DNA of 64,000 bases from Lunularia cruciata (GCA_948567375.1 OX419756.1:49578552-49642551), one strand, 5' to 3'; counted from the first letter of the stretch, positions 1 to 13,959 are shown. Translations and numbers: made by a program. Notes: a model not told the origin generated them from the letters alone.

Positions 1-1413
1 CCATTGATACTAGAGCTTCACCTTCTTCTTCCTCTTGCTCCTTGTAGAACTCAAACCACCTCTAAGCTCATTTCTCAAAATAGGATTCAAAGCAATCAAT
101 TGGCCCCTTGTGATGTTAGCCTTGTGACTACCAACATCCTTCAAAGCATCGCAGTTCCCTTGGTGCTTTGAGATCAAGAAGCCCTCCATCCCCAACTTCC
201 TCCTTGGAGTCTTTTTTGTTGATGGTGTTGAAATGCTTGTATGAGTGCTCCTAGTAGGCATAGGAGTATCTCAGCTAGGAGTAAATCCTTAAGAAGAGTG
301 CACATCCTTTGCAAAATGAGCTCTCTTCTTCTCTTGTGCCAAAAGATCCAAATTAAGACCCTTGGACTTTGAGCACTCTCCCTTCTCATACTTGCTCTCA
401 ACCACATCTATAGATGCTATCTCCTTACCTTTGTTTGGATTAGGAGCCACTTGGGTTTCTATACCTCCCTCTTTTTCTCTCTATTGGCTCCTTCATAACC
501 CCTTCCTCAATGGTAAGTGGAATTTGGGCAATTCTTTTGGATATGGCCTCTTCCTGCACAACCAAAACAATTTCTCTCATTGAAATTGTTGGTTGGTTGG
601 CCTTCTCTATATGGATGAATTCCATAACTCCTAGGCCCTCTCCCTACATTCTGATCCACCTCTCTTTTCTCCCATAGTTGCACCACATTGATCTTGAGAT
701 CTACAAGTTGTTCTATGATGGTTTCAAGTGGATCCTTTGGTAGAGGTGCAAGAACTGGAGCAACTACTTGTTGTGGTGCAATCCTTGCCACCAAAGTATC
801 AGAAGTTCTACCATAATTGTAACCTTGAGGAGGATGCACAACCTCCTTCACCACCAAATCACTCTCATCTCCTTCCAAACTCTCCTCCATACGAATTGCG
901 ATCTTGATAGCTTCAAGCTTGGAAGGAGGTTTCTCATATCTCACCTTGCTTCTTATTTGTGGTCTCAACCCTCCCACAAAATTCTTGGTGAGCATGGCCC
1001 CTATGCCAATCATAGTAGTCTCCACATCATCCCCACCCTTCCTCAACACTATGCAAAATCTGGACTCTAACTTTTCCACTCTTCCCACATAGACTCTCAC
1101 TTTCTCTCCATCTCCTTGCTTGAGAAAGGTAACCTCACTCATCAATCTCTCATAACTCTCATCAAGAAGAAATTTCTCAATGAGTGCTGAAGTCAAAGTC
1201 TCCCAAGACTCTTCTTGCTCATCTCTCCTCTCTCTCTCTTGGTATTCTTACTCATACCATGTAAGTGTTGCATCCTCAAAGAAATTTGGTAATAATGAAG
1301 CCCATTGATTCTTCCTCTTCTCATTGTTTCCTATGCAAGCTCTCTTGAAATCTCTCACAAAGGCCTCCACATCTTATCCATCCTTGCCAAGGAAAACCGG
1401 AAGTTTTCCCATC
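1..1413 (-). pseudogene. TAT-1 family gag-protease, 5' part, cut by window edge
   Basis: This is the Gag part of a Ty3/gypsy polyprotein (capsid and nucleocapsid), read right to left from an ATG at 1413-1411. It aligns along its length with the better copy at 45116-46732: an N-terminal MGKLPVF block, a capsid region, a CCHC knuckle (NCFGCAGRGHIQKNCP, near 520-570), then a basic serine/threonine-rich linker. At least two in-frame stops follow the start and a frameshift lies near 1200. The protease and pol would lie beyond base 1. It is a decayed fragment. CCL-D is inserted in its leader at 1491. Confidence 0.85.
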
Positions 1414-1490
1414 TTAACCCCTCACTATCTTTCTTTTATCTCAATTTTTCCTTTTCTCTTGTGGTTTCTCACTCTATAACTAATAGAGAG
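1414..1490 (-). other. TAT-1 untranslated leader fragment
   Basis: This matches, in reverse orientation, the purine-rich leader just upstream of gag at 45040-45115 and 47530-47606, including the palindromic CTCTAT..ATAGAG segment. It ends abruptly where CCL-D begins at 1491. Confidence 0.7.
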
Positions 1491-2068
1491 TGTGGTACCC
1501 ACATTCTTTTTGTTTTGTTCTGTTTTGTAAAGTTTTGAAGAAAAAGTGTATTAAGAAAGCCTAATTACAAAGTAAAGAATGGACTTATGTGTCTTTGGAG
1601 TAAACCCAAAGAAGTCGACCTTGGGTCGGAAATTGAAAGTACTTGGATGGAGTTACGAATAGACAAATCCAAAGAATGGCATCTTCAGATCAAGAAGTGA
1701 AGGCCGATACAAAGATAGTGTAACAATTTCTCTACGTGTCAAGCTAGGCAAGAAAGTACACTTCAAGAAATGGCGGAGGCAAGAGAAGAACATCTTGACA
1801 CTGATGAGAAACCAAAACATAGAAGAAGTGGGGTCTATTTTGAAATTGATTGAAGAATGACTGCACTCCGAGGTACTATAAAATTGCAATTGCGCACGAG
1901 GAAATTAAATATGTCAAATAGATATCATGTTTCTTTGAGTAGTCATCCTACAATAATGTGTGTCAAGAAGCCGGTTGAGAGTGAAATTTTTCCGAAGTCC
2001 AGAAGGGGTTAGAGTGTTGCATCCAAGAGAGGGAATAGTTTTTCAGCCAAAGAATTAAAGAGCAAATC

Positions 2069-4485
2069 ATGGCAAATAAGACTAAGAATGCACTTGTAGT
2101 GAGGAGTTTTGCAATTTGGAGGTTAGATGTCATAACTAGGATTGAGGTCTTGAATACACTTTGGATTACATTCCTGGCCTGGAATTTTAGTTTCCCAGGT
2201 GTCATCATAGAGATAGCTGCAAGTGATTGTGAGGAAGGCCCCAAAGTTGAGGGGAATAGGGGAAATCAGGCTCAATGGATTGAGTTGGATTGGATGTTAG
2301 TATTGGGGAAGGAAGTAGGAGAGACAACTAGGGTCACCTTCTATAGGAAGTGTGATGCTGCAGAGGAGACCGTAGAAATCAGAAACTTGGTCTTTGCCTC
2401 GTCTACTAGCAATGGCTACAAAGTGGAGTCCTGTTGGGACCAGATCAAATAGAGCATTGTAGGAGCAATAATGGCCATGTTCAAACCCAAGAGAATGATA
2501 GATGTGAACATGCAACAGGCAGTCTTCTTCCACCAGATGTTTGCAGGAGTGAAGATGAACTAGGCAAAGTGCTTCTACAGCAAACAAGGCAGATGATCAT
2601 CAATTGGAGAACCAATTCACCTCCACATTACTTTGCACCATCTGCAACACACTTCTAGGATTAAATTTGTTGATAGTGGAGGAGAGGCATCGCATGGTGT
2701 CACATTTCCATTCTGATCTACAACGAGAAGCGGATGAAGAGGAGCAGCTATACATGATACAACTTTGAGCCAACGATGATCACTTCATTAGAATAGGATA
2801 GAGGGAGATGGTGGAAGGAAGAAGTTCAAAGATGAAGAAGCAGACTAAACCCAAAGAGGTAGCATTGCCTCAGCCACAACAAAATACCCAAAGACTCAAT
2901 CTGCAAGGTAAGAAGGTGGTGAAGGAGGAGACTTTGGAGACATAGTTTGAAGGAGAGACAGAGTCCAGAGGAGGGGACTCAAAAGAAGCAAAGCTCACAC
3001 TACAAAGTGAAGGATCCGGAAGTGAGAGTGATGGTGAAGAAGAAGTTCAGCAATTGACTGAAGTGGAAGAAGATGAAGCATTTCATGCAACGATTGATCA
3101 TATGGAGGGAGGAGATAACCCTTGCTTAGAATTGGCCATAGAGGAGATGGGTGCAGAGCCAAAGAAGGAAGACTAAAAGGGAGATAGAGCCAAGAAATCA
3201 ATAATGGTTGAACCTGCAATATTGCTAAAGAAGAAAGCTCAAAAGCAATATTGCTGAAAGTACAAAGATCAAGGCTTTGGAGGAAAGCTTTGGCAGAAGA
3301 AACAAAGTACAAAGATGAAGCCAAAAATGAAGAAAGCTTTGAGGGAGTCAAATACTTAACACAAATTGTGACTCCATTGTTGGAGCTGCTGAACACGTAG
3401 AATAAGGTAATCCAGCAAGATCATATGAAGGTGAAGAATGAGTTGCTGGTGGTGAAGTATCTACTAGACAAAGTGAAAGGATTGAAGGAGAGTGTAACCC
3501 AAAGAGAAGAAGAAGCTGAGGAACTTTCGGTGAATGCAGTCTTGAAGAAGAAGACTTTAGAGAACTTGCAAGAGAGTCTTGAGAAGCGGGGAAGAGAGAT
3601 GCACAATCAAGCCATAGAGTTGAAAGAGCAGACGGAATTGCTGGCAAAGATGAAAGAGGAGGTCAATGAATTTTGCATCGAAAGTATTCATGTAAAGGCG
3701 TAGGGAGCTATGATGGAGCAAGAGTTAGAGAGCCTGAAGAAAAGTGAAATAGGAAAAGATCAAGCATGACAAAGGGAGTTCTTGATCTGACACCAAGAGG
3801 AGGAAGATTGCAAGGCTTGGTAAGAAGTGTTGAGATGTAGAGTTCTCAATATGCCAAAGAGAAGAAGATGCTTGCTGTTGAGTACAAAGATGAGTTAAAG
3901 ATGTACCAAGAAGAGTTGAAGGTAGAATGATCTTGGGGGTATGCATCAGAGTCAATAGGAGAAGTTGATGGAAGATTGTGAGCAATGCTAAGCATGGAAT
4001 CTAAAGGAAGGTTGGAGGAAGCAAGACTACATGAATTGAAATTGCTTGTGCAGGAAACTTCAAAGAGGAGAGCAAAAGATGTAGATATGAACACTCCTCT
4101 AATTTGTTTGAGGGAAAGAGTAGATAGGAAGACAATTGAGGTAGGAGACAATGTAAGTCTCATATTAGATTTAGTGAACTTAGAGTTAGGAAGACTTTGG
4201 ATTAGTGTGAAGGAGGAGAAAAAGTCCAAAGTTATAGAGGTAGGGGTACAAGTGTCTTTGCAGTTGCCCTCTGAGACATTAGAGGAGAGTGGGTTGGGAG
4301 CTAAAGAGTTAGAAAGGTTACCCATGACCTCAATTGAAGTTCATAGTGAAGAAGTAGTAGAAATAGTGAAGGATTTGGTAGTTGAAGATAGACCCAAAGA
4401 AGGAGAAATACTTGGAGGATCATCGAGTTTGAAAGCCAAAGAAGAGGTAGGCATCGATCGGAGTAGTACCAGTTTTGAGATATGA
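2069..4485 (+). pseudogene. Coiled-coil protein gene relic of CCL-D
   Basis: Function is unknown. Pieces at 2069-2452, 2470-2760, 3300-3703 and 3985-4485 match, in order, the protein of CCL-A and CCL-B: a front domain (RLDVITRIEVLNTLWITFLAW), the QQAVFFHQMFAG block near 2512, a heptad-rich coiled coil rich in E, K and L, and a tail with EARLHELKLLVQE near 4015. Several stops and frameshifts break it. The natural start is unclear because the MSSNF-type start of copies A and B is not preserved; 2069 is the first ATG in the conserved frame. No catalytic motif is visible. Confidence 0.65.
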
Positions 4486-4583
4486 AGAAGCAGATATGAA
4501 GAGATGCATTTTCATTTTGGATCTACAAGTTTGTAGAGTTGTTGAAAAATGGTATAGATGTTAGCAATTGTTGATTGCTCTAC

Positions 4584-4592
4584 TATTTAAAG
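4584..4592 (+). promoter_or_regulatory. TATA-like box of CCL-D
   Basis: CTATTTAAA lies after the coiled-coil gene, at the position of CTATTTAAG in CCL-A (minus strand, 17926-17934). It precedes a conserved segment about 100 bases long. This order fits an LTR whose U3 holds the gene and whose promoter drives R-U5. Transcription itself is inferred. Confidence 0.4.
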
Positions 4593-4700
4593 GAGGCATT
4601 TGCAGTCTTATGTTGTTTAGTCTACGTAATCTTGAGGATAGATAAAGCAAAGTGTTGTGAAGTAGTGCTCGTCGCTTGAGCTTAATTCTGAGCATCAACT

Positions 4701-6559
4701 CACGATTTTGGATCTACTTGAGGAAGGAATGAGCCAAATAAGTCATGTGATTGTGTCTGTAAGTCCCACAATTGCGGGAGATGCCCGAGCATATCAGGTA
4801 GAGCCTATAGGTTTGGGCACCACACTATCTGTAACTTCTCCAACTGCTAGAGTTGCTTTGGCATATCCGGTAGAGCCTGCAGGTTCATGCACCACTCTAT
4901 CTTTAACCTCTTTAATTCCTACAAATGAACTATTGTATTGATATATTAGAGCCTGGGCTTGTGGATAATTCCGCAAAACTAGATGGATCAGCTTGGATAA
5001 AACCTGCAATTGAGTGTTTGGTCGGTGCAAAGAGAGGCTGAAGTACCAGCCACCAACTAAACAAGCCTGCCAACCAAACAAGTTTGTGCTTCAGCTTCTC
5101 TCCACATTTGAGTGTCCTTCCCCTTGTTGCAGCTCTCTCTTTAGTTTGCATCCTACTTGAACATCCTCCCTTTCTGTTCCAATAGTCCTCAAATGTGTCC
5201 TCATTGGTAATATGAAGCTAGGGAACCGTTACTTAAGTATATGCTGTCAGGATACCTTCTACATGCACCAAAGATATAGTCAACACTCACAAAAGGAAGT
5301 GATCCCAAAAGCAAAAATAGGCCCGATGGCCCCTACCCTCCAATTGGCAAGAGTAGATAAAATAAGGAGGCCAATAAGGCTTCAACCTTTGAGATAGTAG
5401 GAGAAGAAGAAGTTCAATTGTCCTTGGGGGCAATAGAACTAGTTAAGCAATAGGTAGAAAGTATGGCTATCTTAGACAATGAATTCTTGTACCTCATGAC
5501 TACCTTGCAAGTTCCCAAACCTTGAGACCTATAAGAAGGTGAGGATTGCACTCCTAGATGAAAGATATAAAAGGGTTAGAAAGTTGTGCTTGAATAATGA
5601 TAGCAGTACTTGCATCTAGATGAGAAGTCACCAAGCAAGTCTTGTAGGATCTGCATGACTTCTAAGATTGGTTATAGCTAGTTGTTCTTCCCAACCATGG
5701 GTCTAGCTAAATCCTATAACGGTTACCACCTTGCCATTATTTATGACATTTTGGGAGCCTAGATTCATCAATGTCAACCAAGTCAAGGAGGCGGATGTAG
5801 CATTTTACCAAGTGGACAAGGTGCAATCAACTTGGTATCCCTTCCTGCCAAGACCAAATCTTACACAAGATATGTAGAAGGAGATGTTCACTACCTTTAT
5901 GAGGTTAGAATACGCAATGCTACTTTTATGTTGGTAGAACCAATCTACCATTTTGACCTTGGCCTTCTCATTATAGGAGCAACAATTAATCACCATGTAA
6001 TGCTATGGGTGGAACTCAAAACCATATAGTCTGCCATGTTGTGGGCATATGAGTCAAATTTTGGGAGTTGGGGAGGACTAGGTGTGTATTAGTAGAAGCA
6101 CTAATATGGGGAGATATCCAATTAGAAAACCCTCATGAAATCACTTATGTAGTGATATGCCTCCTGTACTTCACCTTAAGGTATTTAATCAATTGCTTGA
6201 GGTTGGTGAATCAAGGATTGGCTTTGAAACCACACTCATGTCTCAAAAGGGAATATATCAAGGTTTCTCAAGTATCCTACTAAGAGATCATATGGATACA
6301 TCAAGTCTCTAGACTATAGAGCCCCCACAATGCCACCATCAATACCAACCCTGATTCATAGAATGTTCACATTAGTATAGTGATATGGGAATTAAAGACC
6401 GCATTGGAGCAATTAGGAGAGAGAACTCAAAACAATTTTGCTCAATTGGTGGATGCATCCTTGGCTATTTTGAAAAAGCATGTATAAACTTGCAGGAGTC
6501 AAGCCTTTGAATATTCCTTAACTTACAAACACTCATTTCTTGCATGATAAGAGATACAA
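4701..6559. other. Unassigned stretch, no supported gene
   Basis: There are only short open frames. A stretch at 4780-4920 contains an imperfect duplication (GTAGAGCCT..GGT followed by CACCAC..CTATCT, twice, about 80 bases apart). Part of 5776-6030 reads as a short protein-like segment I do not recognise. It may be the 5' part of the copia relic that follows, but I see no integrase or gag motif. Confidence 0.4.
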
Positions 6560-7170
6560 CTTGAATGCCGTTGCATAGGATTTGGACTCAAATTATTGAA
6601 AAAGTCTCTTTATGGACTTAAGCAAGCTCCACAAGCTTAGAATGCCAAGATAAATTCCTATGTTTTATACATTGGATTTCAACTTTGCAGTTCAGATTCT
6701 TCATTTTACAAACTAAAGTTGGTGGCAATATGGTTTTGTTGATCATCTATGTTGATGACCTTATCATCATTGATAGTTATCAAGATCTCATTTGGCAAGT
6801 ACAAGATCAATTGAATGGAGAGTTCAACATGAAAGACTTGGGGTAACCCACATACTTCTTGTGTATTGAGTTTATTCAAGATGGCAATAACCTTTGGTTA
6901 CTATAGTGCCAATATTCTCTCAACATGTTGGAGAAGTTTGGTATCATAGCTTGTAAGCCTATTTCTACTCCTCTCCCAACTTCTGTTAAGTTAAATGCCA
7001 AAGATGGTGAGTTGTTGGTTGATCTAAATAGGAAGTCTAAATTATTTGACTCTTCCTAGACCAGATCAAAGCTATGCTATTGGTCTGGTGAGTCAATTTG
7101 TGCAAGCACCAAGGAAGCCACATCTTGATATAGTTTGAAGGATTTTACGTTATGTGTGAAGATTAATAAA
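6560..7170 (+). pseudogene. Ty1/copia reverse transcriptase relic
   Basis: On the plus strand this reads as the RT domain of a Ty1/copia polyprotein. The signature KKSLYGLKQAPQA lies near 6600-6640 (last part interrupted by a stop), and the catalytic YVDDL motif near 6750 is followed by the EFNMKDLG-type block near 6820-6840. It is broken by several stops and frameshifts. No LTR, integrase or gag could be assigned around it. It is the only copia-type sequence I see in the window. Confidence 0.8.
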
Positions 7171-8221
7171 TGAGGATGAAATGGTGTTTGTCCCATATGT
7201 ACCCGAGTCCGGCAAGCCCATAGTGAAAGGAATTCATGTACCCTACTGCTCAGACTAGAGAATAAGGTTAAGAAGTCCCATACTTCCTACAATAGCCTAT
7301 GAGGAATTCCACTATGTACTTAAATATGATAAGATTCCTCTTGCGGTTGTTCAATTCCAGAATCATGTAGGATTAATGCTGCCTACCAATACCCTCTTGT
7401 GTTGGTTGTCCCTCAGCTTTCAAGAGCCTGCACCAATATGGAGCCAACAAGGCTACTTGCACCGTTGGAGTCCCTCCCATAGGCATGAGGGAGCAATTAA
7501 AGGATATATTGGACATGGAGGTATCTAGCACTTATAAGATTCATCATTCTCTTGTGGGAGTAAACCGTGTAGCTGGCCTAAGGTCCAAATCTTCCCTACA
7601 GGAATAAAGGAAACTATGATTATGCTAGAAGATTGCTGGCAATAGTTGTATACTACCCAAGATCCCATAGTTTTCCAAGCAATATCTATTAAAAGGCTTT
7701 TTCTCTATTGTACAACCATTTGGGTAGAGAAAACAAAGAAGAAAGCATATTCATTCTATTCAGATAGACTATAACAAATATCATCTTCATGTACCTCATG
7801 CAACAAGCAAGTATGTGGGGTTGTTGTCTAGGTAGAACCCTAAAGTCGGCACTGATGGATGGATTTATTAATGTATGAGACAACATCTTCAAGGACTACC
7901 AAGAGCAGGATCGTATGGGAGCATTCTACCTCATGAGGTCCCAATTCTTTCCCTATACCAACAAGGGCAAGAGTAAGAGTTAGCACTCAAAGGCTTTCAT
8001 AGAAGGCAAACATTTAGGAGAGAGTTGTGTTGATTAGGCAATGGTACCAAGTCAAAAGGGTGAGAAACCATCTATGGGATGGTACAATAGTGCATGATAG
8101 TGAAGGATTGTGGGATCCTATATATAGGGTTGTGAGAGAGGACCTCTATGGGCTGGCTAAGCCCAAGTGTGGAAGAGGTAGAGAAGTGTTACAGGACCTT
8201 CTCTACAGGCTGACTAACTAA
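7171..8221. other. Unassigned stretch downstream of the copia relic
   Basis: The first 100 bases may be residual copia RT/RNase H. The rest has only short open frames (such as 7900-8000 and 8027-8221, plus strand) with no recognised domain. Confidence 0.3.
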
Positions 8222-8361
8222 AGGAGTATGGACAAACTAGTTTATGGGTTCTTGTATTATAGCAAACAGATAGGTAGTAATTAAGAATTAAGTGGGAGTA
8301 CGGAAAAACTAGTTATGGGTTCTTGTATTATAGCAAACAGATAGGTAGTAAGAATTAAGTG
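8222..8361. repeat. Two-unit tandem repeat, about 70 bp
   Basis: The block containing GGGTTCTTGTATTATAGCAA occurs twice about 70 bases apart (8222-8290 and 8291-8361) with few differences, including a short AATT-type indel. It looks like a recent local duplication. Confidence 0.85.
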
Positions 8362-11300
8362 GCACTTTGATGGTATTTTAGAGTAGGTGCATTTGAGTTA
8401 AGATCATCTAAGGGAGGGGAGCCAATTGGCATTCTTGGTGTGAGCATGTAAGAAGGTGGTGGCCAGAGGAAGAGAAGTGATTAGGGTGGACAAAAATTCT
8501 TCTTAGGGTTAGAATAGCTATTTAATTTTTCCCCCTTTGTGGGTAATCTTCAAACCCCAGAGTCTATGATTGGAAATTATCACCACATCACTTATGTCTC
8601 ATAACCTTGTGTTCACCTACACACGCAAAGGAGTGGGTATAATTGTGACTACATGAATCAAAAATTATCATGTAAAAAGGATGTATATGTTGTTGGCCCT
8701 AGGATCTAAGTATTTCAGGATAATAAAGAAGCCATGACTCCATTCTAGATTCCATGACTGATAAGGTGTAAGTTTGAACTCTATTGAGTGATGTCTATTG
8801 TGTTAGGAAGTGATGCCACTCATGTAGTTGTTGCACTATCTGATTAAGTGGAAGGGTGCATGAGAGCCATGCTCAGCAAGACTCTAGAAGGAAATGCATC
8901 ACGGACCATACCAAGGAGGCCAAAGAGCTTCCAAGGATAATAGACTTGAGGGCTATCCGTGAGGGTAAGTGTCTCCCAGAGATTCACAAACTTGAATGGA
9001 ATTACAAACCGCTATGAGAATCTTGTCTACACCTACTTCCCAAGCTAAATAAACAGTTGGTTATGCAAGGATTGTATTGACTTCCCCTTCTCCCATAGCA
9101 TCCCATATCCCCCACTCCAAGACAAGACAATCCCAAAGTGAGGGAAGCATAGCTCCAACTCAAAGAAAACGTGAAACCTATTAAGCAAATGTTGTATGTC
9201 CAGACACGAAAGAGAAAATTGGAAAGGATGGAAACAAGAAAAGAGCAAGCAAGTACAAAGAAAAGACAGGAAACGACATGGAAGAGAAATGAGGGAAGCA
9301 TAGCTCAGACTCAAAGTGGCCCCTTTGGCTCCTCCCAGATTGAATCTGCAGTCAGGTCCAACTTCTCTACCTAACTAGCAAAGTTGCCAAGTTGTGCACT
9401 TGGAAATCTAAAATCCCTTGAAGTAGCCTTCGTGCACCTCCTCTAGCATGTCCCACTGCCAGAATGTAAAGCCTGATCCATGGCATTTTTGCAGACCAGC
9501 AAGAGTAATCCCATCATGCATGGTCAAAAGTCACTTCAAAAATCAAAGTTTGAAGTTTACTGCTAACCCACGTTGCTATATTGCTAAACTATACTGTCCC
9601 GCAAAGCACTATTGTCCTTTGCCCATACACACAAAAAGAAATATATTGTGTTAATCTATTCCTCGAAGCACTAATTGTGTTTCGGCAACACTAATCTCTC
9701 ACTAATTTCAGGGATGGCGTGTAAATACTACTACACAAGCTTCAGATTTGTTCACTCATGGCACTCGACTGCGCACACTTGCTCTCTGGTGCTTACTTGC
9801 TAGACTTTGCACTTCAGAACCAAAGTACCCACATGCGAGGTAATTACTTCCTGCTCCACTTTCACTTTGGTGTTTTGATGGGACCCTAAATGCTCACGAG
9901 CACCATGGTATGTTACAGTGGGTTAGATCAAGTCCTGGGTCATGATTTCCCAGGTCTCACTATTGAGTAACTTTGCAGGACAAAATATGTACTCTTGGGC
10001 CAGGATTTCCTCTCACATATTTCGGACACAACCAAGTTAATTGCTTGCAGTTCTCACTCTCCTGAGTCGCATGTTTACCTTGAGTTTCACACTTTAACGC
10101 CTGGATTCTGTACTAATTTAAGTTCTGCACTAATTACTGCACTAACGTACTCTCACTTCGGTTCAGTCGACTGGATGCTTTTCCTGTCAATTTCTGAAAC
10201 CCACCTCACTTTCGTCCCTCAATCGCCATTGCCATCTATGTAGGAACATAAAAGAGGCATCTCTTTGGGTTGTACTTAAGCTTAATCTCTGTGTGACCTG
10301 AAATTAATCCCCTTGTAACCAACCTCGTCCATGTCTGCCTTCATAGTTTGACTCTTAACTCGACTCCATGTCCATCATGTGAGAACTCAATGTCCACAAC
10401 ATAGTCATGCTCCCTCTCTTCCTTGATTAGAATCGTTAAATTCTAAGGCACGTGAATAAGCTTCCACAGGATGCCATGACATCAGAGAGAGATGGCCAGC
10501 TTCTTTGTTACGGCTTGAGATCGAGGACTGGTGCTGATGGGTTTTCCTCGATTCAGTTATAGTATGATGGGAAATGGACTCTCTTCGAGGTTCAATTTAG
10601 GGGTAAAGGCCCTATTGGTAAAGCCATAAGAATTGGTATTCTAAAAAGTGACTTGTAGTACTTTACCCATAACATTTCTCCGGATTCGCCTAAAACTTAG
10701 CTCTGATATTTTATGGGTATCGGTTCAATCTATAAGTGAAAACCCCTATGTCTCTTTGTCTTCCTAGTGCCCAATTAGAATTCTGATCAACTTAGACAAA
10801 GGGGATACTTTGATACACAATTATTCAGATAGATTTTTCGTACCAATACTATTGGGGCTTAGTTTCCTTTTATCTCTTGTGTTTCATTCCTGTACGACTT
10901 GATAGGATCTTCCCATCTTTCTTGTTATCCTATATGGTCCCAGTTTCAAAGTCAGATCACATTTTGTAAGATTTCACCGTCGGGGCATATTCTTTCTAAC
11001 ACATAAACAGCGAGGAGAAAGGATGGTTCCAACATTGAGAGAAGAACGAGTAACAAGTTTCATGTTCCAAGTAGTAGGTGAAACTGGAGGCCTAAACACC
11101 TAGTAATCAGAATGACATGCTCTTCTGATCATGAATAAACCTCTAACTAAAAGAACAAAAAGTTGTTTTCTAGTTGCAATCCATAGCAAATATAGAAGGA
11201 AGAAGGAATTGAAACAGTTGTGAATGGAGCCTCTATTTGGACTTGGTTGTGTTCTTCGCGCTTCAATCTCACATTCTCTCATTTATAGATGGTCATTACT

Positions 11301-11390
11301 TCAGATTATTACACTTTCGTAACTTGTGTGGATCTCTAATTACTGTGTACCACACTAGTAGAAGTCTCGAGAGAAATTTTTATGTTTATT
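8362..11390. other. Non-coding or unrecognised sequence
   Basis: Open frames are all under 100 codons and resemble nothing I know. Two short segments near 9130-9170 and 9290-9325 share GAGGGAAGCATAGCTC followed by ACTCAAAG, a small duplication. No LTR or terminal inverted repeat was seen. Confidence 0.4.
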
Positions 11391-13959
11391 AATTAAGGCA
11401 TGAATTAAATTAAATTAAATTAGATTTATGTTTTGAAAAGTGTTTCTCATTTGTCCAAAATATTTATATATTTCCAAAATGATACCAAGAATAGGAATAT
11501 TATTAGATTTTTTAGTCGTAATATTATACTTTTGGTGGTGTATAACACATTCACTCTAGCTTACAAGTTTATGTTTACATTCAATTTAAGTAAACCTTAA
11601 ATTCTCATTTTCGTTGTTCCATGGGATATATTTCAATATTTTATAAATGTATATTCCTGATAAGTGTGGTTCTCATTTATTAGAGAAAGCGACTCCAAAA
11701 ATCATTGAACTCAAATAGTGTGTTCCGAATCACTGAACTAATTACTCAAAAGAGTGCGTAGTGAAGTCACTCCCGTTCAAATCTTGATACTTTTTTCTCT
11801 ACCACATGCAAAATATTTCTGCAACTGATTTCTTCAAGTACACTTTTTCAGTAAACAATGTCCACACTTATGAACGTGTATATTTAATCCCACAATACTA
11901 GAGACCTCAAGGAAAAACTAAAACACTGATCAAGGTAAAATTTGGTGTATTCTTTATTTCAGGAATATGTTTAGATTATGTTAAGAATCTTGGTATCCAT
12001 TAAAGTAAGAATAAAATGAGAGATGTCCTTTAAAATTTTAGGAGTAGATTCAGGCAAGATAATCTTGATAATACTGTAAATGTTTAAAAAAATGAAAAAA
12101 TAATTTTACAAGTATATGCTCGATTTCAAATTCAAACATTTGAACAAGGACAAAACAAGAGCAAAGGTATAGGTGTAAGTCTTATGTTACTAAAACTCTT
12201 CTGTTTTTTATATATATTTAGATAATATTCATTACATTATCTAAAATTTAACTTAAGATCATTTACATATTAATCAATCAAATTCTTTTTAAACCAACAT
12301 ATGTTAATATTATGTTTTCAATTTTTATTAAACTCAATTTTCTGTATCACTAATAAATATTATCAGTAATATACAATAATGATATCCACACTCACTGAAG
12401 CGAGTGACCAGAAAAGTCACTTAACTCAAATTTTATACTTCACACTAATTCTGTGAAAGAGTGTACAATTAGAAATCACTTGCAGTGTCTTCGTTCTGGT
12501 GCAACACTTCCATGTGCTAGCGAGCATGCACCGAATTTTGAGGTGAGAGGATAAGACACCAAGACCCATGCTGCGTTGACATTCCTAAACCCGTGCCCAC
12601 GCAAGCTGAGCTAATTACTATTATACAACAGAATGCATTCCGGACACACCTTGCCGACAATTTAAACAAAATGCTACACCTAACGTACTCAATTGGGGAT
12701 AACTATTCGGGAGTCAACAATAAGTATGCATGCGCGATCACGGCGAGATACGAGATATGAGCTGCCGCACAGATTCTTGTGGAGGAAAAAGTGCGTTCCA
12801 TTAGGGGACCCAAAAGTGCATGATCTGGTCTTTGGATGGACAAAGCAAGTTTCTACGTTCAGTTGACCAAAATCAAAACGTAGGTAAAGGCCACCTTTAC
12901 AAGTTCGAGAAAGCCAACTCCCGACTAGGCCAACGAGCATGACCAGAAAATTAGTTATTGGCTATAAACAAAAGTGCAAGCGTAACGCAGTGAGGTTTTT
13001 AAAGAAATAAGTAAATAGCTCTCTTAGTAAGTCCAATGGACTCACTGATGGCGCGGACGCCATTCCCCAGTTCAATGGACCCCAAAACAGATAACTTTTA
13101 TATTTTCGTCTTCATTTATAAGATGATATTTATGTTTTATGTTTTAAAAATGGATATAGCTATTCAATTCTATTAGTAACATATCCCTATCCGAGACGAG
13201 TGCAATCTTACCCCAAAAGTTGCGGTTACCTACAAACTTTGGATTAGTGAAAATTAAAGAGAGAAGAAAAAAGCTTACATTTAGGATAACTATGAGAATT
13301 CTAGGCTAACTATGAAGCCCCAAAAGTTCCAATCTTGAGAAGTTCCAATATCGATGGGAAATGAGGCATTATGCTTGTCAAGAATGAATTATAACATCAT
13401 TGCATTAGAATAAAATTGTAAAATGAGATGTAAAATCATTTTTATGATTATGATAAGATTAGATCATCAAAGTATGTAAGATGCCTAGGAGTATTAAAAT
13501 ACACTTGAGGTATGATGCATGTATAATGTGTTGAAAATTTTAGGGAAATGGATGTAAATATGCACAATCAAAAACTAAGAACCTCTAAAAGATATTAAAG
13601 CACTTCTATTGAATTCCTCTAATCTAGTAATGTGAAATGAGGAATGAATTACCTACAGGCTAATATGCAAGTCCTAATCTAGTGGAACACTTGGAGTTGT
13701 TGTGCATTGCCTTTCTCTACAATTACTTTCATGCTTTTATATCTCAACTTTCACAACTCCACCAAGCTTTGCTAATCCATCCATCATAATGACCACAAAG
13801 ATTTACTAACAACCAATTGATATCCATATCATAGTGTAGACTAATTTTGTATTTCTTGCAACTTGAGCTCATGCAACTAGAACTCAATCATGGCTCCTTC
13901 CAATGATGTAGATAACATCAACCAAAATTAAACAATGAAATTTTCCACCAACACTTTGG
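11391..13959. other. AT-rich stretch without a gene
   Basis: Base composition shifts to A/T-rich, with short repeats such as TTAAATTAAATTAAATT near 11405. Two places (about 11690-11790 and 12390-12480) share AGTCACT and AACTCAAAT words, possibly a very old duplication. I see no coding region or transposon end. Confidence 0.4.

Larger units (their letters stand above)
1491..4700 (+). mobile_element. CCL-D, diverged and 3'-truncated copy of the coiled-coil element
   Basis: The left end, TGTGGTACCCACATTC at 1491, matches the coding-strand start of CCL-A and CCL-B (TGTGGTGCCCACATT). It is followed by the coiled-coil gene relic and then a leader-like segment (about 4500-4700) shared with CCL-A around 17820-17930 on the opposite strand. 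Similarity stops near 4700, so the canonical GGTTGTCACA terminus is missing and no TSD can be checked. The protein wording is closer to CCL-C than to A or B, which suggests two subfamilies. The insertion site is the leader of a TAT-1 element. Confidence 0.7.

Noticed and set aside
4708-4941. 77-codon plus-strand ORF after CCL-D
   Set aside because: Short, imperfectly repeated, no recognised motif and no conserved counterpart in the window.
11391-13959. MITE or scaffold-attachment region in the AT-rich stretch
   Set aside because: No terminal inverted repeats or TSDs found; A/T-richness alone is not enough.
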